This document shows, piece by piece, positions 1-11,110 of a stretch of 64,000 bases of DNA. The first letter of the stretch is position 1; every line of letters begins with the position of its first letter. Under the pieces are notes generated by a model. That model searched no databases. It was not told the DNA's origin and saw only the letters and a program-made list of their open reading frames with translations. The position numbers and the translations under genes are program-made. This DNA is from Heracleum sosnowskyi (taxonomy: Eukaryota > Streptophyta > Magnoliopsida > Apiales > Apiaceae). Location: the NCBI GenBank assembly GCA_030848705.1, contig CM061236.1, forward strand, positions 137,321,970 to 137,385,969, written 5' to 3'.

Positions 1-615
1 ACTGATTTCGTATTCCTCCGGTATTTGAAAAGAATGTCGCACTGTCCCATAAAACTCCAGATTGAATAAGCACTTTTTATGGAGGTATTCGAGTCCCTTC
101 AACCGATCCCGTGAGGTTTTATCCAAAAAAATAGTGTCCCCGGGTTTGTAATAACTCTTTAGCCCGTGTGTCCTAAATTAGTCCTCCCTTCGAGTGTCTG
201 GAGGAACATTCACGAATTTTTGTGAAGAATCCAACCATTCCCCTACCTTCCCCAAACAACTCCTTATTGGAATCACCAGGCCCTCCGCCCTAAAAGTTCC
301 ATGGCCTCTCCCTCGGAGGCCGCCTTCGGATACCACCTCCTTCACATCCCTTCTATTTTCTGGAACAAGCCTCGAAGCCCCCATGGCAACGTTCTCCTTA
401 GGTTCTTTCGTGGTAATTACCTTCCTCCCCTCGGGAACGTTCCAATTGCAGGCTCGCTATGGGGAACTCGTAGCCGTTGAACTCTCCCCCGACTCCAACA
501 AAGCATAATCATCTCCGTAATCCCCAGCGTCGCCCGAATTTGACAATTGTTCGTTGTCTGAATCCGTAACGCTCCCCTCTTCCTGGGAAGCCGCGACTCT
601 CTTCCGTTTAGCCAT
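1..615 (-). pseudogene. Decayed antisense ORF of a gypsy-like element (5' part, runs off window)
   Basis: Reading the minus strand from the ATG at 615, one frame runs to the window edge interrupted by only two stops, a TAG at 457-459 and a TAA just after the Arg-Arg-Glu-Asp at about 178. The N terminus is basic (MAKRKR), followed by a Ser/Asp/Glu-rich low-complexity stretch and then a more ordered part with a GLRGRGHG motif. I do not recognise a domain. It lies upstream of, and antisense to, a polypurine-like tract (1110-1124) and an LTR-like region. Tat-lineage gypsy elements are known to carry an extra ORF, often antisense, between pol and the 3' LTR, so I infer this is such an ORF. It could instead be an unrelated decayed host gene. 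Confidence 0.45.
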
Positions 616-1106
616 TTGACAGCCGATGGGAAACTACACATGCGAAAGAAATGATAGTCACTATGTGCCTCAATATTCTAGTTCAAACCCTAATTAATCC
701 TGTCCCAGCAACATGAACACCCCAATTTTGACAAACGATTAATCACTTCGAAGGGGCTTATAGTGACGATTCTCAATCTTTCGCATATAGTGTGTGTAGC
801 CCCAGAAAAGAAAAGAGAAGAAGAGGAAAGGAGACCAGAAGGAACACACCCACTCTAAAAGTAGACAAAAAATAAGAAAGAGCGGCAGTGATATCAAGGG
901 AATGCCATTACCTGAATATAAATATCTTGGATGCAAGCCCGACTTTCTGCGTTCCCTTTCTGCAAGAATCTCCTTCCCTCTCCTCACCGATTGAAGTTGA
1001 TAGATGATCAGACAATGGGAAATATATATATATATATGAGTGGAGTAACTGACGTGTGCCTACACGCGCCATAGAAATAAAGAAGGGAACCCAACCGTCT
1101 CACCTG
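616..1106. other. Non-coding spacer with (AT)n microsatellite
   Basis: No convincing gene is visible. A purine-rich stretch (about 800-890) and an AT dinucleotide run (about 1022-1037) are present. An 82-aa minus-strand frame here has a low-complexity aromatic composition and no homology that I recognise. The stretch fits a spacer between the antisense ORF and the LTR-like region. Confidence 0.4.
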
Positions 1107-1109
1107 GTT

Positions 1110-1735
1110 AGGGGGCAAAAAAGGTAATTCTCCTCATTTATAATTTGCACTAATGCCGAGCATAACCTCTTCAACGATTATTCTCTCCCCCATGATTCGC
1201 ACTTCCCTATCCCATTTTCTCTTTCCAACCTCATCGTGGTTCACAGACCTGTGTCTTCGATCAGATTTACCCTGTCCTACATGAATACGCTGAGTAGGTC
1301 TCCTAAAGAAGACCCCTCGCTATGGGGGCAAATGATGGCCTTCGAAACCGTGGCTACGGTCTTACGGCCTACAGAGAAGGAGATCACACCTGAGAATTTC
1401 CATCCCCGCAAGGAGCCTTGACTCCATAATCCGTAGTCAAGCTCCCCGTCACCAGACACGTGTCGACCCCGTGCGAACCGGTCACCCCCGGGGCCCAGAA
1501 ACCTGCCCAGAACCTCTCCACCTGGGTGCGTAGGCTATGCTCGTCACCTACTCTACGAGGATGTAGGCTGACAGGCAGGCACCTGACGGTAGCCTCGTCA
1601 CCTAGCCTAGGATGTAGACCTCCAGATGGCGAAGGCTCCTGCTTCCTATAAATGGAAAGGAACAGTCTCCCGAGGGAGGCTAAAGACAATTTTGGAACCA
1701 GGAAACAGAACACTCTGAGATAATTTTCTGATGAT
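1110..1735 (+). mobile_element. Truncated LTR-like remnant of a gypsy-like element
   Basis: A polypurine-like tract AGGGGGCAAAAAAGG (1110-1124) precedes about 600 bp that is much richer in G+C than the flanks. It carries a good TATA box (CTATAAATGG at 1646) followed by a purine-rich leader. The tract resembles the polypurine tract of the gypsy element further right (GGGGGGCAAG at 54326). I see no second LTR and no target-site duplication. The right edge blends into DNA flanking a dehydrogenase pseudogene near 1735. The LTR identity is inference. Confidence 0.4.
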
Positions 1736-2319
1736 CGCTACGGATTGGCTTTAAAATCCTTAAGCCATCAATTACACATACCAGCTGTAGCTGGAGGTAT
1801 GAATCTGATTTTCTTTTCAGAGTTTTTGCCTTTCTAATTTTCTATAATCTTGTCCAACGTTAAACCCATTGAGAACAGACAAGTCTAATCTTGATTACAG
1901 ATCATAGTTATAATCCGTGATCCCACCTGTTTGCTTGTTTCATGGTCAAGTTTGCAAAAATAAATCTACACATTTTAATAGTTTTAGTTTTAGCAAATAT
2001 CTTTTCAGGAAATAGGTAACTGATGATCTATGATTTCAAGCATATGATGAATAAATCAATGGTTTTTTACAAAGTTGAAAAAAACGCTGACCACAATTTT
2101 GATATTATGGCACCCTATAGTATCTACGCAGCTGATTTACCGAAATGAAGTTAGTGATGATGAACAAATTATAGTTTACAAGGAAAACAGGCTCCATTAT
2201 AATTGCAGATTAAACCGGATGGTACCCAGAGGCATAGTAAGCTAGATGTCATTCTAGAGGACTTGTGTCTCAAAGAGTAAAGAGGAGAGTAACTGCGACT
2301 TCTTTAGCAGCTAGCCCTA
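1736..2319. other. AT-rich flank 3' of an SDH pseudogene, no gene seen
   Basis: There is no ORF of note. A short stretch near 1779-1796 loosely resembles the 3' end of SDH exon 5 (a CAGCTGTAGCTGGAG-like core), but it is too short to call. The rest is probably decayed 3' flanking DNA of the pseudogene that begins at about 2320. Confidence 0.4.
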
Positions 2320-2396
2320 TAAACAGGACCTTAATGGCGCTACCAACACGATCACTGGTCTAAAAGGCTTCTTCAACCTCTTTTTTAAGAGAATCC

Positions 2397-4008
2397 TGTT
2401 ATACCCGAAATATGACTAAGGAAAGAATAATAACAGAAGATGAACTTAGAGCTCCAGAACAGGGGTTGATGGGTGTTGGAGAGCCGACGTGGGGCGTGCC
2501 AAGGTTGGAGCGCCGACGTCGGGCGTGCCAAGGTTGGAGCGCCGACGTTGGGTGTGCCATGGTGGGAGCGCCGACGTCGGGCGTGCCAAGGTGGGAGCGC
2601 CGACGTCGGGCGTGCCAAGGTTGGAGCGCCGACGTCGGGCGTGCCAAGGTTGGAGCGCCGACGTCGGGCGTGTCAAGGTTGGAGCGCCGACGTCGGGCGT
2701 GCCAAGGTTGGAGCGCCGACTTTGAGCGTGCCAAGGTTGGAGCGCCGAAGTCGGGCGTGCCAAGGTTGGAGCGTCGAAGTCGGGCGTGCCAAGGTTGGAG
2801 CACCGAAGTCGGGCGTGGCGTGCCAAGGTTGGAGCGCGCCGACGTCGGGCGTGCCATGGTTGGAGCGCCGACGTCGGGCGTGCCATGGTTGGAGCGCCGA
2901 CGTCGGGCGTGCCATGGTTGGAGCGCCGACGTCGGGCGTGCCAAGGTTGGAGCGCCGACGTCGGGCGTGCCATGGTTGGAGCGCCGACGTCGGGCGTTCC
3001 ATGGTTGGAGCGCCGACGTCAGGCGTGCCAAGGAATATATTAATATGAATGATAGATAGAGGAAACATGAGGTGAACTTGGAGCTCCAAAACTGGAGTGG
3101 GGATGCGTTGGAGCTCCAACCATGAGCTGGACCAAGGTTGGAGCGCCAACCTTGGGCGAACCACAAGCTGGCGTGCTAACATGCTGTAGAAGACCGAGTT
3201 GGGGCACCAACTTGGAGGTACCATGAAGAAGAGATAGAGTATTATTTAATTGATGATATGTATTGAAGATTTATTGAAGACTACAAGATGAAGGCCTGAT
3301 TCTGTATTCTAATAAGTTATCCTTATTGGGGAATTAAGGTATGATTAAGCTTGTCTATGCACTCAAAGGGTCTATTCCTGTATTCTAGCAAGTTATCCTT
3401 GTTGGGGGAGTAAGATACACCTAGTGCGACGATAACTTTGGAGAACTTGCCCTGTAGTCTGGTGGGTTATCCTCATCGGGGGGTAAGGACCAGCTTGTGC
3501 ATTTGGAGTAAGTCATGACTTTTCCCTGCAACTAATGACTGATGTGGTAGTTGCTAGCGGTTGATGTTAGCTCCAATATTTAGGGCTAATGTTGTATCCG
3601 TGAAGGCACGGTCATAGTTGAGCCTTGGGGTCATCGGCTAGGCTTCATCGTATGGGCTCTCCTTAGTGGGCTTTGATATGCATTTCATGATAAGTTAAGA
3701 GTTCTAGTCCGACATGGACTATGCTTGATGCTTATCACGAAGGAGACCTATCTCTAATGGACTTAGGTTCATTGTCCTACAAGAACTACGTGGGCTTGAT
3801 TCCCTGTAAATAGGGATACGTATGCATATTGTGGGGGGTTGGAAGAGAAGTGCTCATCGAGCCACCACCATAAAACCCTTGCAATCTCAGCCCCCAATTT
3901 ATCACAACCACCACACTCCGGTGACTTTTTCGGCGAAGAACCACCATCATAGATCTTGATTCCGACATATAACCTCAAATTTTGTTATCACAAATTCCTC
4001 CGTTAACA
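2397..4008 (+). repeat. 5' LTR (1612 bp)
   Basis: Starts TGTTATACCC and ends GTTAACA. It contains the 29-bp array (2487-3033) and GTTGG...CCAAC palindromes (3107-3120, 3134-3153, about 3200). The TATA position reads CCCTGTAAATAGGG here but CCCTATAAATAGGG in the 3' LTR, so the 5' promoter TATA has a point change. Confidence 0.9.
2487..3033 (+). repeat. 29-bp tandem array in the 5' LTR (about 19 units)
   Basis: The unit reads roughly GTGCCAAGGTTGGAGC followed by GCCGACGTCGGGC. It has a 10-bp perfect palindrome CCGACGTCGG and is CpG-dense in an otherwise AT-rich region. Variant units with GAAGTC or GACTTT in place of GACGTC cluster in the middle (2716-2815). Because 29 is not a multiple of 3 and the unit lacks stops, all frames on both strands stay open and give 29-residue repeats. 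I regard those ORFs as artefacts. Confidence 0.95.
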
Positions 4009-6527
4009 AATTGGCGCTAGAAGGAGGGGAATTCAAGATCTACATCTAGGAGGAAGTATGTTCATCACGACGTGGTTCTTATGGATAAGTTTGTTAGATC
4101 GATGGGAGCTTCAAGCGAAATTCTACCCCAACAGCAAGGTGTGGACATGATTTCAAGGCAGCAGCAAGGTGTTGGGCATGGTTTAAAGACATCAGAAAGG
4201 TGTTGGATATGAATTCAAGTTAATAGCAAGGTTTTCTGGTGGTGATATGAAACAGGTGAGATCCTAAAAACAAGGAAGATGGTGAGGTCCTAAAAACAAG
4301 GAAAAAGGCTATATAGTTGGAAAGTCCTAAAGTTTCGGGTTACATCTGTGAGGTTGACATAGCAGATACAACGATCTCTAACTTAGTTGGCGCGCCAACA
4401 TGTTCAAGTTATGTTAGGGCGCACCAGGATACAAGGAAGTTCTGAACTTGAAAGGATTTGAAGGGATAGCTGATTTTGAGTCTAATTAGAAGATAATTCG
4501 GATTTACTGGGCTACACGAGCTGCCTATAATATTTGGGTCATATATTGAGTTCCAGAAGTCCGATTTTGATGATCTTACAGTCCACGCGAAGCTTATGGA
4601 ATTCTCTTTAATTTTGATATGATCCTATAAGAAAAATACAAGTGGAACAACCCATAAATTGGCGCGCCAACTCCTCACCTGACGCGCTGACAAGAAGTAT
4701 TCTTAAGAAGCCTTTTCAACCAAGTTGACGCGATAACTTTGCCGAGTTTACCTTCTCATGGTAGTTGGAGCGCCAAACCATCTCAGGGTGCACAAACCAG
4801 GTGATAAGGTGGAGGAAGTTGTTCAGAGTATGGTAGAAGTTACATCAGTAAGCGCTCTAGACAAGTTGGCGTGACAACATCGCTAAGTTCACTTGGAACG
4901 TATCCTTCAGCAAAAAGGTTACATGAAGAAAGGATGCAAAGATTCTTTGAATGTATCTTCAAGAAGGAGTTTGAAGTTGTGATTGCAATTTGCCACTGCA
5001 AGTAGATGCGCCAAGTCCTCTCCAGGCGCGCCAACAGGTAGGAGAACTAATGTTATATGACATTCTTGTTGTAGTCTACCTTCTATAGCAGGTGAATGTA
5101 AGGAAGTTTTCTAAAGGAGTTGTAAGGAGTTGAGCTAGGATGCGTTCTAATAAGTTGTCGCGCCAACATTGACCAGCCGACCCCTTAACTCCAAGTTGGC
5201 ACGCCAACTCCTCTGCCGAGACATTCGCAGGTAACAAATTAATATTTGTATTCTTTCTAGTGGTGATTTATCTTTCATAGGAATTGAAGATAACAAAAGT
5301 TTTCTTGGTCAAGGCCTTCAAGGGTTTACTTGGTCGAAGACTACCAGGAGTTTGCCTGGATAAATTGTGACTTCGTCACTCTTAAATTTAATCATCTACG
5401 TGAGATGCCCCTATAAGGGATGATAATAATTTGTGACATCGTCACTCTTAAATTTAATCCTCTTCGTGAGATGCCCCGGTAAGGGAAGGCTATATAAAAT
5501 ACTTCTACACTCGGGGGGTAGTATGCGTACACCCTCCAAAATGAATTTGAATGTTCGAAAGAACTATGAGATATGTTACAAGTAATGCAGGGTTGCGGGC
5601 ACCTACTAAATGAAGTGAAGAATGATACAAGTAGTGCGGGGCTACGACCACCTATTTAGAGAAAGTAAGAAATATTATTAGTAGTGCGGGGCGTAAGCCA
5701 CCTACTTGAGATGAAAGATATTATCAATAGAAAAGTCTATTTGACTTTCCCACTTACTTACACAGAGAAGCAACAACTAATCTTTCCTAGTCTCGGGGGG
5801 TAGTAGCTCTACCTCACCAAGCTAAGGATCAAATTTTATTTACAGGAACAAGCTTGGATTATCAACTCAATTGTCGCGCCAAATAAGTTGTTGCGTCAAC
5901 TACATGGTCTTGCTCAACTGAGTTACTTTTTTCTTAGCCAAATGGATTGCATACAAATATTCAGGAACTGATATGAAAATCAAGATTCGGCATTGTCTTC
6001 ACCAACTTTGTTTTCTAGAGGATTGGCCTCCTCATCTTCTTGGCGCGCCAAATCTGCTCTCTTTGTAGCAATCATCTGCTCCTACATTGGAAAAACTGGC
6101 AAACTAGTTGGTCCGCTCGTGCCTCTTTCTTCTCAAAATTACAATGATATTTTTCTTGGCAACTTCTAGGATCATGCTCTTACTCTCAAGGGACTTCTCC
6201 TAGAATGCCAAATATTTACAAAGTTTCAGGTTCATTTTTTCACCTCACCTTCGCAATGTGATGTTGGAGCGCCTACAAACACAATTTCCAGTATGTTTAC
6301 ATCAGAGCACTTGGCACGACAACATGAGATTTCTTGAAGACAACATAGGTTACTCCCTGTGAGAAGAATACACTTTATTTGAAGGTGATTTTTGAAGACA
6401 CAAAGAGGATTGGAATTATGGATTCTCACTTGGAAGACATATTTTGAAAACGGGAGACGATGTCAAATTCCGCTCTTTATATTAGTCCATGTAACATCCT
6501 TGATATTACAAGGACTTGGGGGGTAGT
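4009..6527 (+). other. Non-coding internal region of the LARD-like element, with PBS, PPT and internal repeats
   Basis: No frame above about 65 codons resembles a retroelement protein. The PBS-like TGGCGCTAGAAGGAGGG is at 4012 and the purine tract at about 6510-6526. The region holds about a dozen dispersed GTTGG-type palindromes, perfect or near perfect: 4386-4399 (GTTGGCGCGCCAAC), 4659-4670, about 4764, 4864, 5026, 5154, 5193, 5871, 6040-6051 and 6262. It also has a roughly 64-bp direct repeat (about 5367-5430 and 5431-5490, core GTCACTCTTAAATTTAATC). A third repeat family of three copies (about 5586, 5632 and 5682) has the core GTAGTGCGGGGC. This may be packaging or structural RNA sequence, which is inference. 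Confidence 0.8.
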
Positions 6528-8442
6528 TGTTATACCCGAAATTTGAATAAGGAAAGAATAATAACAGAAGATGAACTTAGAGCTCCAGAACAGGGGTTGA
6601 TGGGTGTTGGAGAGCCGACGTGGGGAGTGCCAAGGTTGGAGCGCCGACGTGGGGCATGCCAAGGTTGGAGCGCCGACGTCGGGCGTGCCAAGGTTGGAGC
6701 GCCGACGTCGGGCGTGCCATGGTTGGAGCGCCGACGTCGGGCGTGCCAAGGTGGGAGCGCCGACGTCGGGCGTGCCAAGGTGGGAGCGCCGACGTCGGGC
6801 GTGCCAAGGTGGGAGCGCCGACGTCGGGCGTGCCAAGGTGGGAGCGCCGACGTCGGGCGTGCCAAGGTTGGAGCGCCGACGTCGGGCGTGCCAAGGTTGG
6901 AGCGCCGACTTCGGGCGTGCCAAGGTTGGAGCGCCGAAGTCGGGCGTTCCAAGGTTGGAGCGCCGAAGTCGGGCGTGCCAAGGTTGGAGCTCCGAAGTCG
7001 GGCGTGACGTGCCAAGGTTGGAGCGCCGACGTCGGGCGTGGCGTGCCAAGGTTGGAGCGCCGACGTCAGGCGTGCCATGGTTGGAGCGCCGACGTCGGGC
7101 GTGCCATGGTTGGAGCGCCGACGTCGGGCGTGCCATGGTTGGAGCGCCGACGTCGGGCGTGCCAAGGTTAGAGCGCCGACGTCGGGCGTGCCATGGTTGG
7201 AGCGCCGACGTCGGGCGTGACGTGCCAAGGTTGGAGCGCCGACGTCGGGCGTGGCGTGCCAAGGTTGGAGCGCCGACGTCAGGCGTGCCATGGTTGGAGC
7301 GCCGACGTCGGGCGTGCCATGGTTGGAGCGCCGACGTCGGGCGTGCCATGGTTGGAGCGCCGACGTCGGGCGTGCCAAGGTTAGAGCGCCGACGTCGGGC
7401 GTGCCATGGTTGGAGCGCCGACGTCGGGCGTTCCATGGTTGGAGCGCCGACGTCAGGCATGCCAAGGAATATATTAATATGAATGATAGATAGAGGAAAC
7501 ATGAGGTGAACTTGGAGCTCCAAAACTGGAGTGGGGATGCGTTGGAGCTCCAACCATGAGCTGGACCAAGGTTGGAGCGCCAACCTTGGGCGAACCACAA
7601 GCTGGCGTGCTAACATGCTGTAGAAGACCGAGTTGGGGCACCAACTTGGAGGTACCATGAAGAAGAGATAGAGTATTATTTAATTGATGATATGTATTGA
7701 AGATTTATTGAAGACTACAAGATGAAGGCCTGATTCTGTATTCTAATAAGTTATCCTTATTGGGGAATTAAGGTATGATTAAGCTTGTCTATGCACTCAA
7801 AGGGTCTATTCCTGTATTCTAGCAAGTTATCCTTGTTGGGGGAGTAAGATACACCTAGTGCGACGATAACTTTGGAGAACTTGCCCTGTAGTCTGGTGGG
7901 TTATCCTCATCGGGGGGTAAGGACCAGCTTGTGCATTTGGAGTAAGTCATGACTTTTCTCTGCAACTAATGACTGATGTGGTAGTTGGTAGCGGTTGATG
8001 TTAGCTCCAATATTTAGGGCTAATGTTGTATCCGTGAAGGCACGGTCATAGTTGAGCCTTGGGGTCATCGGCTAGGCTTCATCGTATGGGCTCTCCTTAG
8101 TGGGCTATGATATGCATTTCATGATAAGTTAAGAGTTCTAGTCCGACATGGACTATGCTTGATGCTTATCACGAAGGAGACCTATCTCTAATGGACTTAG
8201 GTTCCTTGTCCTACAAGAACTACGTGGGCTTGATTCCCTATAAATAGGGATACGTAGGCATATTGTGGGGGGTTGGAAGAGAAGCGCTCATCGAGCCACC
8301 ACCATAAAACCTTTGCAATCTCAGCCCCCAATTCATCACAACCACCACACTCCGGTGACTTTTTCGGCGAAGAACCACCATCATAGATCTTGATTCCGAC
8401 ATATAACCTCAAATTTTGTTATCACAAATTCCTTCGTTAACA
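6528..8442 (+). repeat. 3' LTR (1915 bp)
   Basis: This is the same sequence as the 5' LTR but 303 bp longer, the difference lying entirely in the tandem array. It contains an intact TATA (CTATAAATAGGG at about 8237). It ends GTTAACA followed by the AATCC duplication and then the rest of exon 6 of the dehydrogenase pseudogene. Confidence 0.9.
6614..7468 (+). repeat. 29-bp tandem array in the 3' LTR (about 29 units, with a 213-bp higher-order duplication)
   Basis: Same 29-bp unit as the 5' LTR array, about ten units longer. Most of the extra length is one block duplicated head to tail with a 213-bp period (about 7010-7222 and 7223-7435). The block is seven 29-mers plus two 5-bp additions, where GTGACGTGCC or GTGGCGTGCC replaces GTGCC. 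GAAGTC variants again cluster before this block. Confidence 0.9.
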
Positions 8443-9581
8443 AATCCATATATGTATTGGGTTATAAGAGGCTTCCCGTCGATTTTTCTATTATTAGAAT
8501 CTCGAGGCACGGAGGCTATGTTTTCTTGAAGCGCAGAACTCCAAACATATCGACTTCCCTGTAATCATTTATAAGCAATGTGTAAATCAAGTAATCAAGA
8601 CTATATATAGCCATGACTTCAGCAATTCAGCTATGAGTAGAAAAAGTGCATTTGGGGTGAGTAGGACACTACCATGACCCATTCCCACAGGGCAAAACTT
8701 TCCTCCTGATCGAGTGGCACGCAATCCACATGAGATTGTTTTAGTGAAGCCAGCACAATCAACATATACATCAATTCCAATCCCCGTAACCTTCTGGATC
8801 TATTCAACTTCTGGAGAAACATCCTGTTGAAATAATTGCAAACTTGCAGTGAGAGAAGCAAAACACAAAAATAGTAATGAAAAAGTACTTCATAGACAGG
8901 CACCGGTTAGGGGAGTACAAAAGGGAGCTACCGTCCCTGCTTGGCAAATGAAAATATTGTTTGATGTCAAAAACTTGCGCCCTATAGGCTATACATACTA
9001 ACTTTAAAACTAACACTTGTGAAAGATTTTAAACTCCACGTAATAACTTAACGGCAGAGGAGTACTAAGCTAGATTCAGACAAAGATATTTGTCCAGTTG
9101 TATATCTGGATGTGCAAGATGTAACGCAAACCTAAATAGTTGACACTTTAATGACTGCATCAGCACCTCCTTGGCAAGAGATAGACGGCAGTCATCTACA
9201 TCCACAAGCATGATTCTGGTGACACCAAACGCACGTGGAACAAGCATAGCGACTATGCCTACAGGTCGAGCTCCTGATATCAGTACATTTGTTTCACCAC
9301 CAACGTTAGCACGGCAACAAGCAGGCACACCAATACTAAAAGGCTCAAACATAGCCCGTTTTTCCAAACTCATCAGGAAGTTTAAAACATAAATTTGTTG
9401 GTTGTACTACCTGTTACAAGACAAAGAAGGTTATAATGCTGCGCCAAATATTAGTCCGAGAGCAATATCTAGGCATCTAGCCATGTCGCAGCACTTTTAC
9501 ACATTTTCATCCATGTCACAAGTATAGCTGCATTTGTTTACAGTCTGAAATCTCTATATAGAACACTACACCAAAAACGGC

Positions 9582-10280
9582 CTTTTCCTACCATATAAAT
9601 CATACCAAAAAACTTGGTAGGAATTGACCCCCCATTTCCTACCGACGACGAATATGGTAGGAAATGGTCCGCGTGGGGCCCGATTTCTGTAAAAGCGAGG
9701 ACCAATTCCTACCGATTGTTGGTAGGAAAATAAAACCTACCAACATCGGTAGGTTTTGCCTGCATTTTCACAAAGATAAGACCCCACCATCCTAATCATC
9801 AAGCCTTGTCATATTTTTAAGTAATAAACAATTTTTATAAAATAAAAAATATTTTCAATATGCTGTGGTCATTTCCTACCATATATGGTAGGAAACTAAA
9901 ACCTACCAAATCTGGTAGGTTTTATTCTTGATGGTACCCCCACCATCCACATCATCAGCCATATCATAATTTAAGTAATAAATAATTTTTTAAAAATAAT
10001 AAAATTTTTAATTCTGTCATGGTCATTTCCTACCATATATGGTAGGAAAATAAAACCTACCAAATCTGGTAGGTTTTATTCGTGATGGTACCCCACCATT
10101 CACATCATCATCCCAATCATATTTTAAAGTAATAAACATTTTTTTTAAATACGAAATATTTTCATTCTGTCAAGGCCATTTCACAGACCCCCACCACCTT
10201 TTTGCTTTTCCGCCAAAAATTTCACAGAAAAGTTGAATTTCCCGCGCACATCAAAACCTACCATTGTTGGTAGGTTTTAA
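9582..10280. repeat. Left subterminal hairpin motifs of the CACTA element
   Basis: Repeated hairpins of the form AAACCTACC-N6-GGTAGGTTT occur near 9734-9760, 9898-9922 and 10050-10078. Looser inverted CCTACC/GGTAGG pairs fill the rest. In CACTA elements subterminal repeats bind the element-encoded transposase; that function is inferred here. Confidence 0.8.
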
Positions 10281-11030
10281 TCGATTAATAAAATAATACA
10301 AAATAAAATTAATGGAGAATGTGTTTATATTATATTTTTTGTTGATCGGTTATCATATTTTTTGTTAATCAAACTCTAGGGACATAAAGATTTACTCATT
10401 TTAGTAGTGGAGGATAAAAATTAGTTGAATTAAACTTACATATTTAGGTACTTATGTTATTCGTTAAAACCTAATTATATCGAAAAAAAATTAAAAATAT
10501 AAAGACGTATGGATAAATTAAATTTTTTTTATATGAAACGTCGTTTTGTAGTTTGATGAATGTAAGGAAAAAAATTTAGACAAAAAGGAATTACAAAAAG
10601 TTAAAATCGTTTAGAAAATGAAAGAGTGTTAGAAAATTGAGTTAGAGTTTATACTCATGTTTTAGGGGTTGTCTAGGGTTACACTTTTTGATTTCTATTT
10701 ATTTTGTTTCAACGATCCAACCTTACGGATGATTAAATATGTTGATTTCTTAGTTTTATACAAAATATTGGATTTTTTTAATTTAAACTCTTATATTTTT
10801 ATAATAAATCTATTTTAGGGGTTGTCTAGGGTTACACTTTTTGATTTTTTTTGATTTTTTTTTCAACGATCTAACCTTACGGATGATTAAATATTTTGAT
10901 TTCTTAGCTGTATGTAAAATTTTAGAATTTTTTAATTTAAACTCCTATATTTTTATAATTAATCTATCTATCAAACTTATAATTTACAAAACTTGAACTG
11001 AAATATGATATATGAGTAAATTGCATATTT

Positions 11031-11110
11031 AGTACAAAAAACGATGTTGGTGTAGTGGTTATGCACTTGGTTATTCTTAGAGAGGGCAGTTGTTTAAATC
11101 CACACAACCC
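11031..11110 (+). other. tRNA-like / SINE-head-like segment inside the CACTA element
   Basis: A box-A-like TGGTGTAGTGGT (about 11048) and a box-B-like TGTTTAAATCC (about 11091) are spaced roughly as in a tRNA gene. An imperfect acceptor-like pairing (GTTGG with CACAACCC) is possible. It is degenerate and not a functional tRNA by eye. It could be the head of a tRNA-derived SINE captured by the transposon, or chance. Confidence 0.3.

Larger units (their letters stand above)
2397..8442 (+). mobile_element. Non-autonomous (LARD-like) LTR retrotransposon
   Basis: A complete element with direct LTRs (2397-4008 and 6528-8442) starting TGTTATACCC and ending GTTAACA, flanked by the 5-bp duplication AATCC (2392-2396 and 8443-8447). 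A primer-binding-site-like sequence TGGCGCTAGAAGGAGGG follows the 5' LTR at 4012, and a purine tract CTTGGGGGGTAG precedes the 3' LTR at about 6515. The internal 2.5 kb has no gag or pol frame, so the element must depend on an autonomous partner, probably gypsy-type judging from the PBS context. Outside the arrays I count about 10 differences between LTRs over roughly 960 bp, so insertion is recent. It sits in exon 6 of a dehydrogenase pseudogene. Confidence 0.9.

Noticed and set aside
739..987. 82-aa minus-strand ORF
   Set aside because: Hydrophobic low-complexity sequence in a purine-rich tract with no homology recognised.
2385..3224. Long overlapping ORFs on both strands (up to 255 codons) in the 29-bp array
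   Set aside because: A stop-free unit of 29 bp keeps every frame open on both strands; the proteins are frame-rotated 29-residue repeats with no start context or domain.
2487..7468. CRISPR-like regular repeats
   Set aside because: Direct 29-bp units abut one another with no unique spacers and lie in plant LTRs, so this is an LTR-internal tandem repeat.
6477..7658. ORFs of 292-393 codons in the 3' LTR array
   Set aside because: Same cause as in the 5' LTR; length follows the array length, and the frames run into LTR sequence.
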